A DNA stretch of 64,000 nucleotides from Cryptomeria japonica (taxonomy: Eukaryota; Streptophyta; Pinopsida; Cupressales; Cupressaceae), in contig NW_026729175.1 of the NCBI RefSeq assembly GCF_030272615.1, positions 1 through 64,000 of the forward strand. Reading direction: 5' to 3'. The translations under genes and the position numbers were made by a program. Shown here piece after piece: positions 26,133 through 36,700 of this stretch. How positions within the stretch are numbered: position 1 is the first letter of the stretch; every line of letters begins with the position of its first letter. The notes under the pieces are model-generated. The model was given only the letters and a program-made list of their open reading frames with translations, ran no database searches and had not been told where the DNA came from.

Positions 26133-27422
26133 AAATGTTTAAAGGCACAACAAGGTTTCAAGACACAAGTCCCAATTCTCAAGCTGATAGCGTAAAAAAA
26201 TGATTTTGACAAACATAGTGTTCTTAGAACCTCATTTAAGAGGTTGTGCCTCAAAATCCTCAGTTTTGGAGCATAAAAATTAGTGTTTGGAGGCAAAATA
26301 AAGTTTCAAGACACAAGTCTCAATTCCAGAGTTGGTAGCGTCAAAATACAATTTTGATGTACATCGTGCACTCTTAGAACCTCATTTCGGAGCTTGTGCC
26401 TTGAAAACCCTGATTTAAAGAAGCAAGTCCCTATTTCGGAGCCTGTAGCATCAAAATGGTCATTCTCTTAGAAGCTCATTTCGGAGCTTGCTCCTTGAAA
26501 GACCCAGTTTTTGAGCGTCAAAATCAATGTTTGGAGGCACAACAAGGTTTCAAGATGCAAGTCCCGATTCTAGAGTCAATAGCATCAAAATCTGATTTTG
26601 GCGCAAATCGTGATCTTAGAACCTCATTTCAAAGCTTGTGCCTTGAAAGCCCCAGTTTTGGAGCATCAAAACCAATGTTTTGAGGCCCAACAAGGTTTCA
26701 AGATGTAAGACCCGGTTGTAGAGGCAGTAGCATCAAAATTCAATTTTGATGCACATTGTTCTCTTAGAACCGTGTTTTAGAAATTGTGCCTCAAAAGCCT
26801 TAGTTTTGGAGCATCAAAATCGATGTTTGGAGGCACAACAAGGTTTCAAGATGCAAGTCCTGATTTTGGAGCCGGTAGCGTCAAAGTTTGATTTTGACGA
26901 ACATCATGCTCTTAGAACATTGTTTTGGAGCGTATGCCTGAAAATCTTTGGTTTCGAAGCATCAAAATTGGTTGTTTGAGGCACAACAAGCTTTCAAGAC
27001 GCAAGTCCCTATTCTGGAGCGTGTAGTGTCAAAAACTGATTTTGATGCAAATCGTGCTCTTAGAACCTCGTTTCGGAGCGTGTGGCTTGAAATTTCCAAC
27101 TTCAATACATCAAAATCAATGTTTAAAGGCACAACAAGGTTTCATGACACAAGTCCCAATTCTCAAGCTGATAGCGTTAAAACACTATTTTGATAAACAT
27201 GGTATTCTTAGAACCCCATTTCGGAGGTGGTGCCTCAAAAGCCTCATTTTTTTAGCATAAAAATTTGTGTTTTGAGGCACAACAAGGTTTCAAGACACAA
27301 GTCCCAATTCCAGAGTCGGTAGTGTCAAAACGCAATTTTGATGTACATTGTGCTCTTAGAACCTCATTTCGGAGCTTGTGCCTTGAAAGCCCTAATTTTG
27401 GAACATCAAAAATATTGTTTGG

Positions 27423-27862
27423 AGGCACAACAAGGTTTCAAGATGCAAGTCTTGATTCTCGTGCTAGTAGCATCAAAATTCATTTTTGATGCACATCGTT
27501 CTCTTAGAACCTTGTTTCGAAGCTTGCACCTCGAACGCCCCGGTTTCAGAATATCAAAATTGGTGTTTGGAGGCACAAGAAGGTTTCAAGATGCAAGTCG
27601 CAATTCCAGAGCCGGTAGTGTCAAAATGCTATATTGAAGCACATCGTGCTCTTAGAACCTTATTTAGGAGCTTGTCCCTTGAAAGTCACTGTTTGGGACC
27701 ATCAAAATTGGTATTTGGAGGCACAAGGTTGCAAGACGCAAGTCACAATTTCGGAGCTGGTAGCATCAAAACGTGATTTTGATGCACATGGTGGTTTTAG
27801 AGCCTCGTTTGCGGAGCTTGTGCCTTGAAAGCTCCAGTTTCAAAACATCAAAATCAATGTGT
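27423..27862 (-). repeat. I-H-K cassette (reverse)
   Basis: In reverse orientation I is 27423-27570, H is 27571-27718 and K/B hybrid sequence runs to about 27862. H and I are exactly 148 bp, and the shortened K joint reads GGCACAAGGTTGCAAGACGC. H and K recur at 41712-42003 at an offset of 14,141 bp. Confidence 0.86.
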
Positions 27863-30634
27863 AAAGGCAAAACAAGGTTTCAAGACACAAGTCCTGATTC
27901 TCAAGATAATACCGTCAAAACACGATTTTGACAAACATGGTGTTCTTATAACCTCATTTCAGAGGTTGTGCCTTAAAAGCCTCATTTTTGGAGTATAAAA
28001 AAATAGTGTTTGGAAGCACAACAAGGTTTAAAGACACAAGTCCAATTTGCAGAGTCGGTAGCATCAAAACGCAATTTTGATGTACATCGTGCTCTTAGAA
28101 CCTCATTTCAGAGCTTGTGCCTTGAAAGCCCTATTCCTGATATTGATGCACATCGTGCTCTTAGAACCTCATTGCGGAGCTTGTGCCTCGAAAGCCCCAG
28201 TTTCAAAACATCAAAATCAATGTTTAAAGGCACAACAAGGTTTCAAGACACAAGTCCTGATTCTCAAGCTGATAGCATCAAAACACGATTTTGACAAACA
28301 TGGTGTTCTTAGAACCTCATTTCGGAGGTTGTGCCTCAAAAACGTCATTTTTGGAACATAAAAAATAGTGTTTGGAGGCACAACAAGGTTTCAAGACACA
28401 AGTCCCAATTCCAGAGTCGGTAGCATCAAAACGCAATTTTGATGTACATCGTGCTCTTAGAACCTCATTTTGGAGCTTGTGCCTTGAAAGCCCTAATTTT
28501 GGAACATCAAAATTAATGTTTGGAGGCACAACAAGGTTTCAAGAAGCAAGTCCCTATTCTAGAGCCTGTAGCGTAAAATTTCTATTTTCACACACATCAT
28601 TCTCTTAGAATCTCATTTCGGAGCTTGTGGCTGGAAAGACCCAGTTTTCGAGTATCAAAATCAATGTTCGGAGGCACAACAAAGTTTCAAGATGTAAGTC
28701 CCGATTCTAGAGTCAATAGCGTCAAAATCTGATTTTGACGCACATCGTGCTCTTAGAACCTCATTTCGAAGCATCAAAATCAGTGTTTTGAGGCAAAACA
28801 AGGTTTCACGATGCAAGCCCCGATTCTAGAGCCAGTAGCATCAAAATTCAAGTTTGATGCACATTGTGCTCTTAGAACCCTATTTTAGAAATTGTGCCTC
28901 AAAAGCCCCAGTTTTGGAGCATCAAAATCAATGTTTGGAGGCATAACAAGGTTTCAATATGCAAGTCCTAATTCTAGAGCCCGTAGTGTCAAAATTTGAT
29001 TTTGATGCACATCGTGCTCTTAGAACCTTGTTTAGGAGCTGATGCCTCAAAATTTGATTTTGACGCATAGTGTGCTCTTAGAACATGATTTTGATGCACA
29101 TCGTGCTCTTAGAACCTCGTTTCGGAGCATGTTCTTAGAACCTCATTTAGGAAGTTGTGCCTCAAAAGCCTCATTTTTGGATCATAAAAATTAGTGTTTG
29201 GAGGCACAACAATGTTTCAAGACACAAGTCCCAACTCCAGAGTCGGTAGTGTCAAAAGGCAATTTTGATGTACATCGTTCTCTTAGATCCTCATTTCAGA
29301 GCTTGTGCCTTGAAAGCCCTTATTTTGGAACATCTAAGTCAATGTTTGGAGGCACGAAAACGTTCCAAGAAGCAAGTCCCTATTCCAGAGCATGGAGCGT
29401 CAAAATTCTATTTTGATGCACATCATTCTCTTAGAAGCTCATTTCAGTGCTTGTGTCTGGAAAGACCTAGTTTTCGAGCATCAAAATCAATGTTTGGAGG
29501 CACAATAAGGTTTCAAGATGCAAGTCTAGATTCTAGAGTCAATAGCACCAAAATATGATTTTCACACACATTGTGCTTTTAGAACCTCATTTCAAAGCTT
29601 GTGCCTCAAAACGCCTGGTTTTGGAGCATCAAAGTCACTGTTTTATGACACAACAAAGTTTCAAGATGCATGCCTCGATTCTCAAGCTATTAGCATCAAA
29701 ATTAAATTTTGATGCACATTATGGTCTTAGAACCTTGTTTTGGAAATTGTGTCTCAAAAGCCCCAGTTTTGGAGCAACAAAATCAATGTTTGGAGGCACA
29801 ACAAAGTTTCAAGATGCAAGTCGTTATTCTGAGGCACAAAAAGCTTTCAACACGCAAGTCCCTATTCTGGAGCCTGTAGAGTCAAAACGTGATTTTGATG
29901 CACATCGTGCTCTTAGAACCTCGTTTAGGAGTGTGTGGCTTCAAAGCTCAAGTTTCAAAACATCAAAATCAATGTTTAAAGGCACAACAAGGTTTTAAGA
30001 TACAAGTCCCAATTCTCAAGCTGATAGCGTCAAAACACGATTTTGACAAACATGGTGTTCTTAGAACCTCATTTGGGAGGTTGTGCCTCAAAAGCCTTGT
30101 TTTTGGAGCATAAAAATTAGTGTTTGGAGGCACAACAAGGTTTCAAGACACAAGTACCAATTCCAGAGTTGGTAGTGTCAAAATGCAATTTTGATGTACA
30201 TCGTGCTCTTAGAACCTCATTACAGAGCTTGTGCCTTGAAAGCCCCAATTTTGGAACATCAAAGTCAGTTTTTTGAGGCACAACAACGTTTCAAGAAGAA
30301 AGTCCCTACTCCAGAGCCTGTAGCGTCAAAATTCCATTTTGAAGCACATCATTCTCTTAGAAGCTCATTTCGAAGCTTGTGCCTCGAAAGACCCAGTTTT
30401 GGAGCCTGAAAATCAATGTTTCGAGGCACAACAATATTTCAAGATGCAAGTCCCAATTCTAGAGTCAATAGCATCAAAATCTGATTTTGGTGCACATCAT
30501 GCTCTTAGAACCTCATTTCGAAGCTTCTGCCTCGAAAGCCCCAGTTTCGGGGCATCAAAATTAGTATTTTGAGGCACAACAAGGTTTCGAGATGCAAGCC
30601 CCGATTCTAGAGCCAGTAGCATCAAAATTCAATT

Positions 30635-31650
30635 TTGATGCAAATTATGCTCTTAGAACTCTATTTTAGAAATTGTGCCTCAAAATCCCTAATTTTGGAG
30701 CATCAAAATCGATGTTTGGAGGCACAACAAGGTTTCATGATGCAAGTCCTGATTCTGGAGCCGGCAGCGTCAAAATTTGATTTTGATGCACATCGTGCTC
30801 TTAGTTCCTTGTTTTGGAGCTTATGCTTCAAAATCTTTGGTTTTGAAGCATCAAAATTGGTGTTTGGAAGCAGAACAAACTTTCAAGACGCAAGTCCCTA
30901 TTTCGGACTTCGTAGCATCAAAATGCAATTTTGATGTACATCATGCTCTTAGAACCTCATTTCGGGGCTTGTGCCTTGAAAGCCATGATTTTGGAACATC
31001 AAAATCAGTGTTTGGAGGCACAACAAGGTTTCAAGAAGCAAGTACCTACTCCAGAGCCTGTAGCGTCAAAATTCCATTTTGACGCACATCATTCTCTTAG
31101 AACCTCATTTCGGAGCTTGTGCCTCGAAAGAGTCAGTTTTGGAGCCTCAAAATCAATGTTTCAAGATGCAAGTCACGATTGTAGAGTCTATAGCGTCAAA
31201 ATCTGATTTTGGTGCACATCGTGCTCTTAGAACCTCATTTCGAAGCTTGTGCCTCGAAAGCTTTAGTTTCGGAGCATCAAAATTAGTATTTTGAGGCACA
31301 ACAAGGTTTCAAGATGCAAGCCCCGATTCTAGAGCCAGTAGCATCAAAATTCAGTTTTGATGCAAATTGTGCTCTTAGAACTCTGTTTTAGAAATTGTGC
31401 CTCAAAAGCCGTATTTTTGGAGCATCAAAATCGATGTTTGGAGGCACAACAAGGTTTCATGATGCAAGTCCTGATTCTGGTGTCGGTAGCGTCAAAATTT
31501 GATTTTGACGCACATCGTGTTCTTAGAACCTTGTTTTGGAGCATATGCTTCAAAATCTTCAGTTTTGAAGCATCAAAATTGGTGTTTAGAGGTAGAACAA
31601 GCTTTCAAGATGCAAGTCCGTATTCCGGAGTTGGTAGAATCAAAACGCAA
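30635..31650 (-). repeat. Shortened HOR, 722-bp period
   Basis: Matching points repeat 722 bp apart (for example 30635 and 31357, 30931 and 31653). The unit is D, C fused to G, then F and E; A and nearly all of B are missing, cut at CAAGTCCCTATTTCGG and CAAGTCCGTATTCCGG. The copy at 44776-45460 has the same structure with a 682-bp period because of an extra deletion. Confidence 0.8.
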
Positions 31651-32142
31651 TTTTGATGTACATCATGCTCTTAGAACCTCATTTCGGAGCTTTTGCCTTG
31701 AAAGCCCTGATTTTGGAACATCAAAATCAGTGTTTGGAGGCACAAGAAGGTTTAAAGAAGCAAGTCCCTATTCTGGAGCCTGTAGCCTCAAAATTCTATT
31801 TTGACGCACATCATTCTCTTATAAGCTCATTTCGGAGCTTGCTCCTCGAAAGACCCAGTTTTTTAGTGTCAAAATCAATGTTTGTAGGCACAACAAGGTT
31901 TCAAGATGCAAGTCCTGATTCTAGAGTCATTAGCGTCAAAATCTGGTTTTGGTGCACATCGTGCTTTTAGAACCTCATTTCGAAGCTTGTGCTTCAAAAC
32001 CCCTGATTTTGGAGCATCAAAATCAGTGTTTTGAGGCACAACAAGGTTTCAAGATGCAAGCCCCGAGTCTAGAGCCAGTAGCATCAAGATGCAAGTCCCA
32101 ATTCTAGAGGCGGTAGCGTCAAAACGCAATTTTGATATACAC

Positions 32143-32306
32143 ACTAAGGTGCCCACCCTGGCAAATGTGCACGTGAGGTGCGCACCCTGGGCAAACTGGG
32201 CTCCGACTTCGTGCATGCCGCACCTTGGAGGACACATCAAAGCGCTCCCGAGTTTGCACCAGCGTTGCGCACCGTGGTGGGCACCTCGGAGCACACCAAG
32301 GTGGGC
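32143..32306. other. G+C-rich non-satellite spacer at an orientation switch
   Basis: About 164 bp unrelated to the 148-bp monomer, roughly 63% G+C by hand count, against a clearly A+T-rich array. It is built from variants of a GGTGCGCACC-like word: GGTGCCCACCCTGG, GGTGCGCACCCTGG, CGCACCTTGG, GCGCACCGTGG and CACCAAGGTGGGC. An 11-bp perfect inverted repeat, AGGTGCCCACC at 32147-32157 and GGTGGGCACCT at 32276-32286, brackets most of it. Satellite is reverse-oriented on the left (G) and forward on the right (E, from CACTGAATTTGATGC). It could be a fragment of another repeat family or filler DNA captured during rearrangement. No open frame in it looks coding. Confidence 0.85.
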
Positions 32307-32727
32307 CACTGAATTTGATGCTCCAAAACTGGGGCTTTCAAGACACAAGCTTCGAAATGAGGTTCTAAGAGCAAGATGTGCGCCAAAATCAAATTTTCAT
32401 GCTTTTGACTCAAAAATCAGGACTTGCATCTGGAAACCTTTTTGTGCCTCCAAACATTGATTTTGATTTCGAGGCAGAAGCTCTGAAATGAGCTTCTAAG
32501 AGAATGATGTGCGTGAAAATCAAATTTTGACCCTACAAGCTCTGGAATAGAGACTTGCTTGTTGAAACCGTGTTGTGCTTCCAAACACTGATTTTGATGT
32601 TCCAAAATAGGGCTTTCAAGGCACAAGCTCCGAAATGAGGTTCTAAGAGCACTATGTACATCAAAATTATGTTTTGATGTTACCAACTTTGGAATTGGGA
32701 CTTGTGTCTTGAAACTTTGTTGTGCCT

Positions 32728-32875
32728 CCAAACACTAATTTTTATGCTCCAAAAACGATGTTTTTGAGGCACAACCTTCGAAATAAGGTTTTAAGAACAC
32801 TATATTTGTCAAAATTGTGTTTTGATGCTATCAGCTTGAGAATCAAGACTTGTATCTTGAAACCTTGTTGTGCCT
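32728..32875 (+). repeat. Monomer class A (reference copy)
   Basis: Class A is marked by ACTAATTTTTATGCTCC near its start, GAACACnATnTTTGTCAAAAT in the middle and CTATCAGCTTGAGAAT before the joint. It is the only class with GAACACCATGTTTG in place of GAGCACGATGTGC. The dyad centre is TTGTG here and TCGTG in most other A copies. Confidence 0.92.
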
Positions 32876-33023
32876 TTAAACATTGATTTTGATGTTTTGA
32901 AACTGGAGCTTTCGAGCCACACGCTGCAAAACAAGGTTCTAACAGCACGATGCGCATCAAAATCAGGTTTGGACACTACAAGCTCCGAAATAGGGACTTC
33001 CATCTTGAATGCTTGTTGTGCCT
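32876..33023 (+). repeat. Monomer class B (reference copy)
   Basis: Class B starts with TTTAAACATTGATTTTGATG followed by TTTTGAAACTGGAGC. It has CGAGCCACACGCT where other classes have GAGGCACAAGCT, and ends ACTACAGGCTCCGGAATAGG with CTTGAAAGCTTG at the joint. The dyad centre in most B copies is TCACG or TCATG. Confidence 0.92.
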
Positions 33024-33171
33024 CCAAAGACCAATTTTGATGCTTCGAAACCAAAGATTTTGAGGCATAAGCTCCAAAACAAGGTTCTAAGAGCACGATG
33101 TGTGTCAAAATCAAATTTTGACACTACCGGCTCTAGAATCGGGACTTGCATCTTGAAACCTTGTTGTGCCT
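33024..33171 (+). repeat. Monomer class C (reference copy)
   Basis: Class C is marked by CCAATTTTGATGCTTCGAAA, AAGATTTTGAGGCATAAGC and AAAACAAGGTTCTAAGAG. Its dyad centre is TCAAA. In many C copies the dyad arms extend to 10 bp each (GCGTCAAAAT and ATTTTGACGC with three bases between). Confidence 0.92.
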
Positions 33172-33319
33172 CCAAACATCGATTTTGATGCTCCAAAACT
33201 GGGGCTTTTGAGGCACAATTTCTAAAACAGGGTTCTAAGAGCACAATGTGAATCAAAATTGAATTTTGATGCTACTGGCTCTAAAATTGGGGCTTGCATC
33301 TTGAAACGTTGTTGTGCCA
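33172..33319 (+). repeat. Monomer class D (reference copy)
   Basis: Class D is marked by CATCGATTTTGATGCTCC, GGCACAATTTCTAAAACAGG, GAGCACAATGTG and CTACTGGCTCTA. Its dyad centre is TTGAA, which makes the site almost fully palindromic; in this copy the 9-bp arms occupy 33252-33270 around a single central G. Confidence 0.92.
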
Positions 33320-33467
33320 AAAAACACTAATTTTGATGCTCTGAAACTGGGGCTTTTGAGGCACAAGCTTTGAAATGAGGTTCTAAGAGCACGTTGTACG
33401 CCAAAATCAGATTTTGCCGCTATTGACTCTAGAATCGGGACTTCAATCTTGAAACCTTGTTGTGCCT
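33320..33467 (+). repeat. Monomer class E (reference copy)
   Basis: Class E has an altered joint, TGCCTCAAAACACTGA or TGCCAAAAAACACT (here the latter), then GGCACAAGCTTTGAAATGAGG and CGCTATTGACTCTAGAAT. It is the only class whose dyad left arm usually begins CCAAAA (GCGCCAAAAT); the centre is TCAGA. Confidence 0.92.
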
Positions 33468-33615
33468 CCAAACATTGATTTTGATGCTCGAAAACTGGGT
33501 CTTTTGAGGCACAAGCTCCGAAATGAGCTTCTAAGAGAATGATGTGTGTCAAAATGGAATTTTGAAGCTACAGGCTCTAGAATAGGGACTTGATAATTTA
33601 AACCTTTTTGTGCCT
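33468..33615 (+). repeat. Monomer class F (reference copy)
   Basis: Class F carries AAAACTGGGTCTTTCGAGGC and the unique GAAATGAGCTTCTAAGAGAATGATG, changing GAGCACGATG to GAGAATGATG. It usually ends CCGGAATAGGGACTTGCTTC; this copy reads TTGATAATTTAAACC instead, a variant also seen in mirror image at 18365-18380. The dyad centre is TGGAA. Confidence 0.92.
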
Positions 33616-33763
33616 CCAAACACTAATTTTCATGTTCCCAAATAAGGGCTTTTAAGGCACAAGCTCTGAAATGAGGTTATAAGAGCACGATGTACATCAA
33701 AATTGCGATTTGATGCTACGGACTCTAGAATTCGGACTTGTGTCTTGAAACATTGTTGTGCCT
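33616..33763 (+). repeat. Monomer class G (reference copy)
   Basis: Class G is marked by GATGTTCCAAAATCAGGGC, CTTTCAAGGCACAAGC, GATGTACATCAAAATTGCG and CTACCGACTCTGGAATTGGG. The dyad centre is TTGCG or TTGCA. It is followed by class A, closing the HOR. Confidence 0.92.
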
Positions 33764-36700
33764 CCAAACACTAATTTTTATGCTCCAAAAATGAGGATTT
33801 TGAGGTACAACCTCGAAAATGAGGATCTAAAAACACCATGTTTGTGAAAATCATGTTTTGACGCTATCAACTTGAGAATTGGGACTTATGCCTTGAAACC
33901 TTGTTGTGCCTTTAAACATTTATTTTGATGTTTTCAAACTGGAGCTTTCGAGCCACATGCTCTGAAATGAGGTTCTAAGAGCACGATGTGCATCAAAATA
34001 ATGTTTTGACACTCCAGGCTCCGGAATAGGGACTTGCGTCTTGAAAGCTTGTTCTGCCTGCAAACACCAATTTTGATGCTTCGAAACCAAAGATTTTGAG
34101 GCATAAGCTCCAAAACCCGTCAAAATCAAACTTTGACGCTACCGGCTTTGGAATCAGGACTTGCATCTTGAAACCTTGTTGTGCCTCCAAACATTGATTT
34201 TGATGCTCCAAAACTGGGGCTTTTGAGGCACAATTTCTATAAAAGTGTTCTAAGAGCACAATGTGCATCAAAATTGAAATTTGATGCTATTGGCTCTAGA
34301 ATCCGAGCTTGCATCTTGTAACCTTGTTGTGCCTCAAAACATCGATTTTGATGCTCTGAAACTGGGGCTTTCGAGGCACAAGCTTCAAAATAAGGTTTTA
34401 AGAGCACCATGTGCGCCAAAATTACATGTTGAAACCTTGTTGTGCCTCCAAGCATTGATTTTGATGTACACCAAAATTGCATTTTGATACTATTGACTCT
34501 GGAATTGGGACTTGTATCTTGAAACCTTGTTGTGCCTCCAAACATTAATTTTTATGCTCCAAAAATGAGGATTTTGATGCACAACCTTGGAAATGAGGTT
34601 CTAAGAACAAAATGTTTGTCAAAATCTTGTTTTGACGTTATTAGCTTCAGAATCGGGACTTGTGTCTTGAAACCTTGTTGTGCCTTTAAACATTGATTTT
34701 GACATTTTCAAACTGGAGCTTTCGAGCCACATGCTCCGAAATGAGGTTCTAAAAGCACAATGTGCATCAAAATCATGTTTTGAAACTACAGGCTCCGTAA
34801 TAGTGACTTATGTCTTGAAAGCTTGTTCTGCCTCCAAACACCAATTTTGATGCTTTGAAACCAAAGATTTTGAGGCATAAGCTCCAAAAATAGGTTCTAA
34901 GAGCACGATGTGCGTCAAAATCAAACTTGCATGTTCAAACCTTGTTGTGCCTCCAAACATTGATTTTGAAGCTCCAAAACTGGGTCTTTCGAGGCATAAC
35001 CTCGAAAAATGAAGATTTTGAGGCACAACCTCCAAAATGAGATTCTAAGAACACCATGTTTGTCAAAATCGTGTTTTGAAGCTATCAGCTTGAGAATCGC
35101 GACTTGTGTCTTGAAACCTTGTTGTGCCTTTAAACATTGATTTTGATGTTTTGAAACTGGAGCTTTCGAGACACACACTCCGAAATGAGGTTCTAAGAGC
35201 ATGACGTGCATCAAAATAACATTTTGACATTACAGGCTCTAGAATAGGGACTTGCGTCTTGAAAGCTTGTTTTGCCTCCAAACACCAATTTTGATGCTTC
35301 GAAACCGATGATTTTGACGCATAAGCTCCAAAACAAGGTTCTAAGAGCACTACGTGTATCAAAATAAAATTTTGACACTACCCGCTCCAAAATCAGGACT
35401 TACATCTTGAGACCTTGTTGTGCCTCCAAACATCGATTTTGATGCTCCAAAACTAGGGATTTTGAGGCACAATTTCTAAAATAGGGTTCTAAGAGCACAA
35501 TGTTCATCAAAATTGAATTTTGATGCTACTGGCTCTAAAATCAGGGCTTGCATCTTGAAACCTTGTTGTGCCTCCAAACACTGATTTTGATGTTCCCAAA
35601 TAAGAGTTTTCAAGGAGCAAGCTCCGAAATGAGGTTCTAAGAGCACGATGTACATCAAAATTGCATTTTGATGCTACCGACTCTGGAATTGAGGCTTGTG
35701 TCTTGAAACCTTCTTGTGCCTCCAAACATTAATTTTTATGCTCCAAAAATGAGGCTTTTGAGGCACAACCTCCGAAATGAGGTTCTAAGAACACCATGTT
35801 TGTCAAAATCGTGTTTTGACACTATCAGCTTGAGAATCGGGACTTGTGTCTTGAAACCTTGTTGTGCCTTTAAACATTGATTTTGATGTTTTAAAACTGG
35901 AGCTTTCAGGCGACACGCTCTGAAATGAGGTTCTAAGAGCACAATGTGCATCAAAATCATGTTTTGCCACTACGGCCTCCGGAATAGGGACTTGCATCTT
36001 GAAAGCTTGTTGTGCCTCCAAAAAACAATTTTGATGCTTCGAAACCGATGATTTTGAGGCATAAGCTCCAAAACAAGGTTCTAAGAGCACGATGTGTGTC
36101 AAAATCAAATTTTGACGCTACCGACTCAAGAATCAGGACTTGCATCTTGAAACCTTGTTGTTCCTCCGAACATCGATTTTGATGCTCCAAAACTAGGGCT
36201 TTCGAGGCAAAATATCTAAAATAGGGTTCTAAGAGCACAATATGCATCAAAATTCAATTTTGATGCTACTGGCTCTAGAATCGGGGCTTGCATCTTGAAA
36301 CCTTGTTGTGCCTCAATACACTGATTTTGAAACTCCGAAAATTACGTTTTGACGCTACCGACTTTGAATTGGGACTTGTTTCTTGAAACCTTGTTGTGCC
36401 TCCAAACACTAATTTTTATGCTCCAAAAATGAGGCTTTTGAGGCACAACCTCCGGAAGGTTCTAAGAACACCATGTTTGTCAAAATAGTGTTTTAACGCT
36501 ATCAGCTTGAGAATCAAGACTTGTGTCGTTAGACCTTGTTGTTTTAAGCATTGATTTTGATGTTTTGAAGCTGGAGCTTTGGAGCCACATGCTCTGAAAC
36601 GAGGTTCTAGGAGCATGATGTGAGTCAAAATCATGTTTTGACACGAATAGGGACTTGCATCTTGAAAGCTTGTTGTGCCTCCAAACACCAATTTTGATGC

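Larger units (their letters stand above)
26133..32142 (-). repeat. Satellite array, inverted block 5
   Basis: Reverse-oriented monomers. It contains an I-H-K cassette at 27423-27862. Two tandem copies of a shortened HOR, 722 bp apart, lie at about 30635-31650 and lack most of A and B. Nearly 4 kb of this block (27551-31532) recurs at 41692-45633 in the same orientation. The block stops inside a G monomer after ATTTTGATATACAC, where G+C-rich DNA starts. No gene is visible. Confidence 0.94.
32728..33763 (+). repeat. Canonical seven-monomer higher-order repeat
   Basis: One complete A-B-C-D-E-F-G unit in which every monomer is exactly 148 bp. Monomer starts fall at 32728, 32876, 33024, 33172, 33320, 33468 and 33616, and the next A starts at 33764. 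It is the best reference unit in the window for defining classes. Other HOR copies are the same length give or take small indels, or differ by whole or fused monomers. Confidence 0.95.
32340..33800 (+). repeat. Inverted paralogue of 18183-19540
   Basis: Shared private variants include TTGATAATTTAAACC (33592 and its mirror at 18369), CCGCTATTGACTC with CTTCAATCTTG, and GTTTTGATGTTACCAAC. This copy keeps a full C-D-E stretch where 18183-19540 and 55129-56203 have the C-D fusion, so it represents the state before that deletion. Confidence 0.8.

Noticed and set aside
32049-32460. Open frames crossing the G+C-rich spacer on both strands
   Set aside because: They begin and end in satellite sequence and merely read through the spacer. 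The same 300 bp is open on both strands, and the spacer part is low-complexity repeats of GGTGC/GCACC words.
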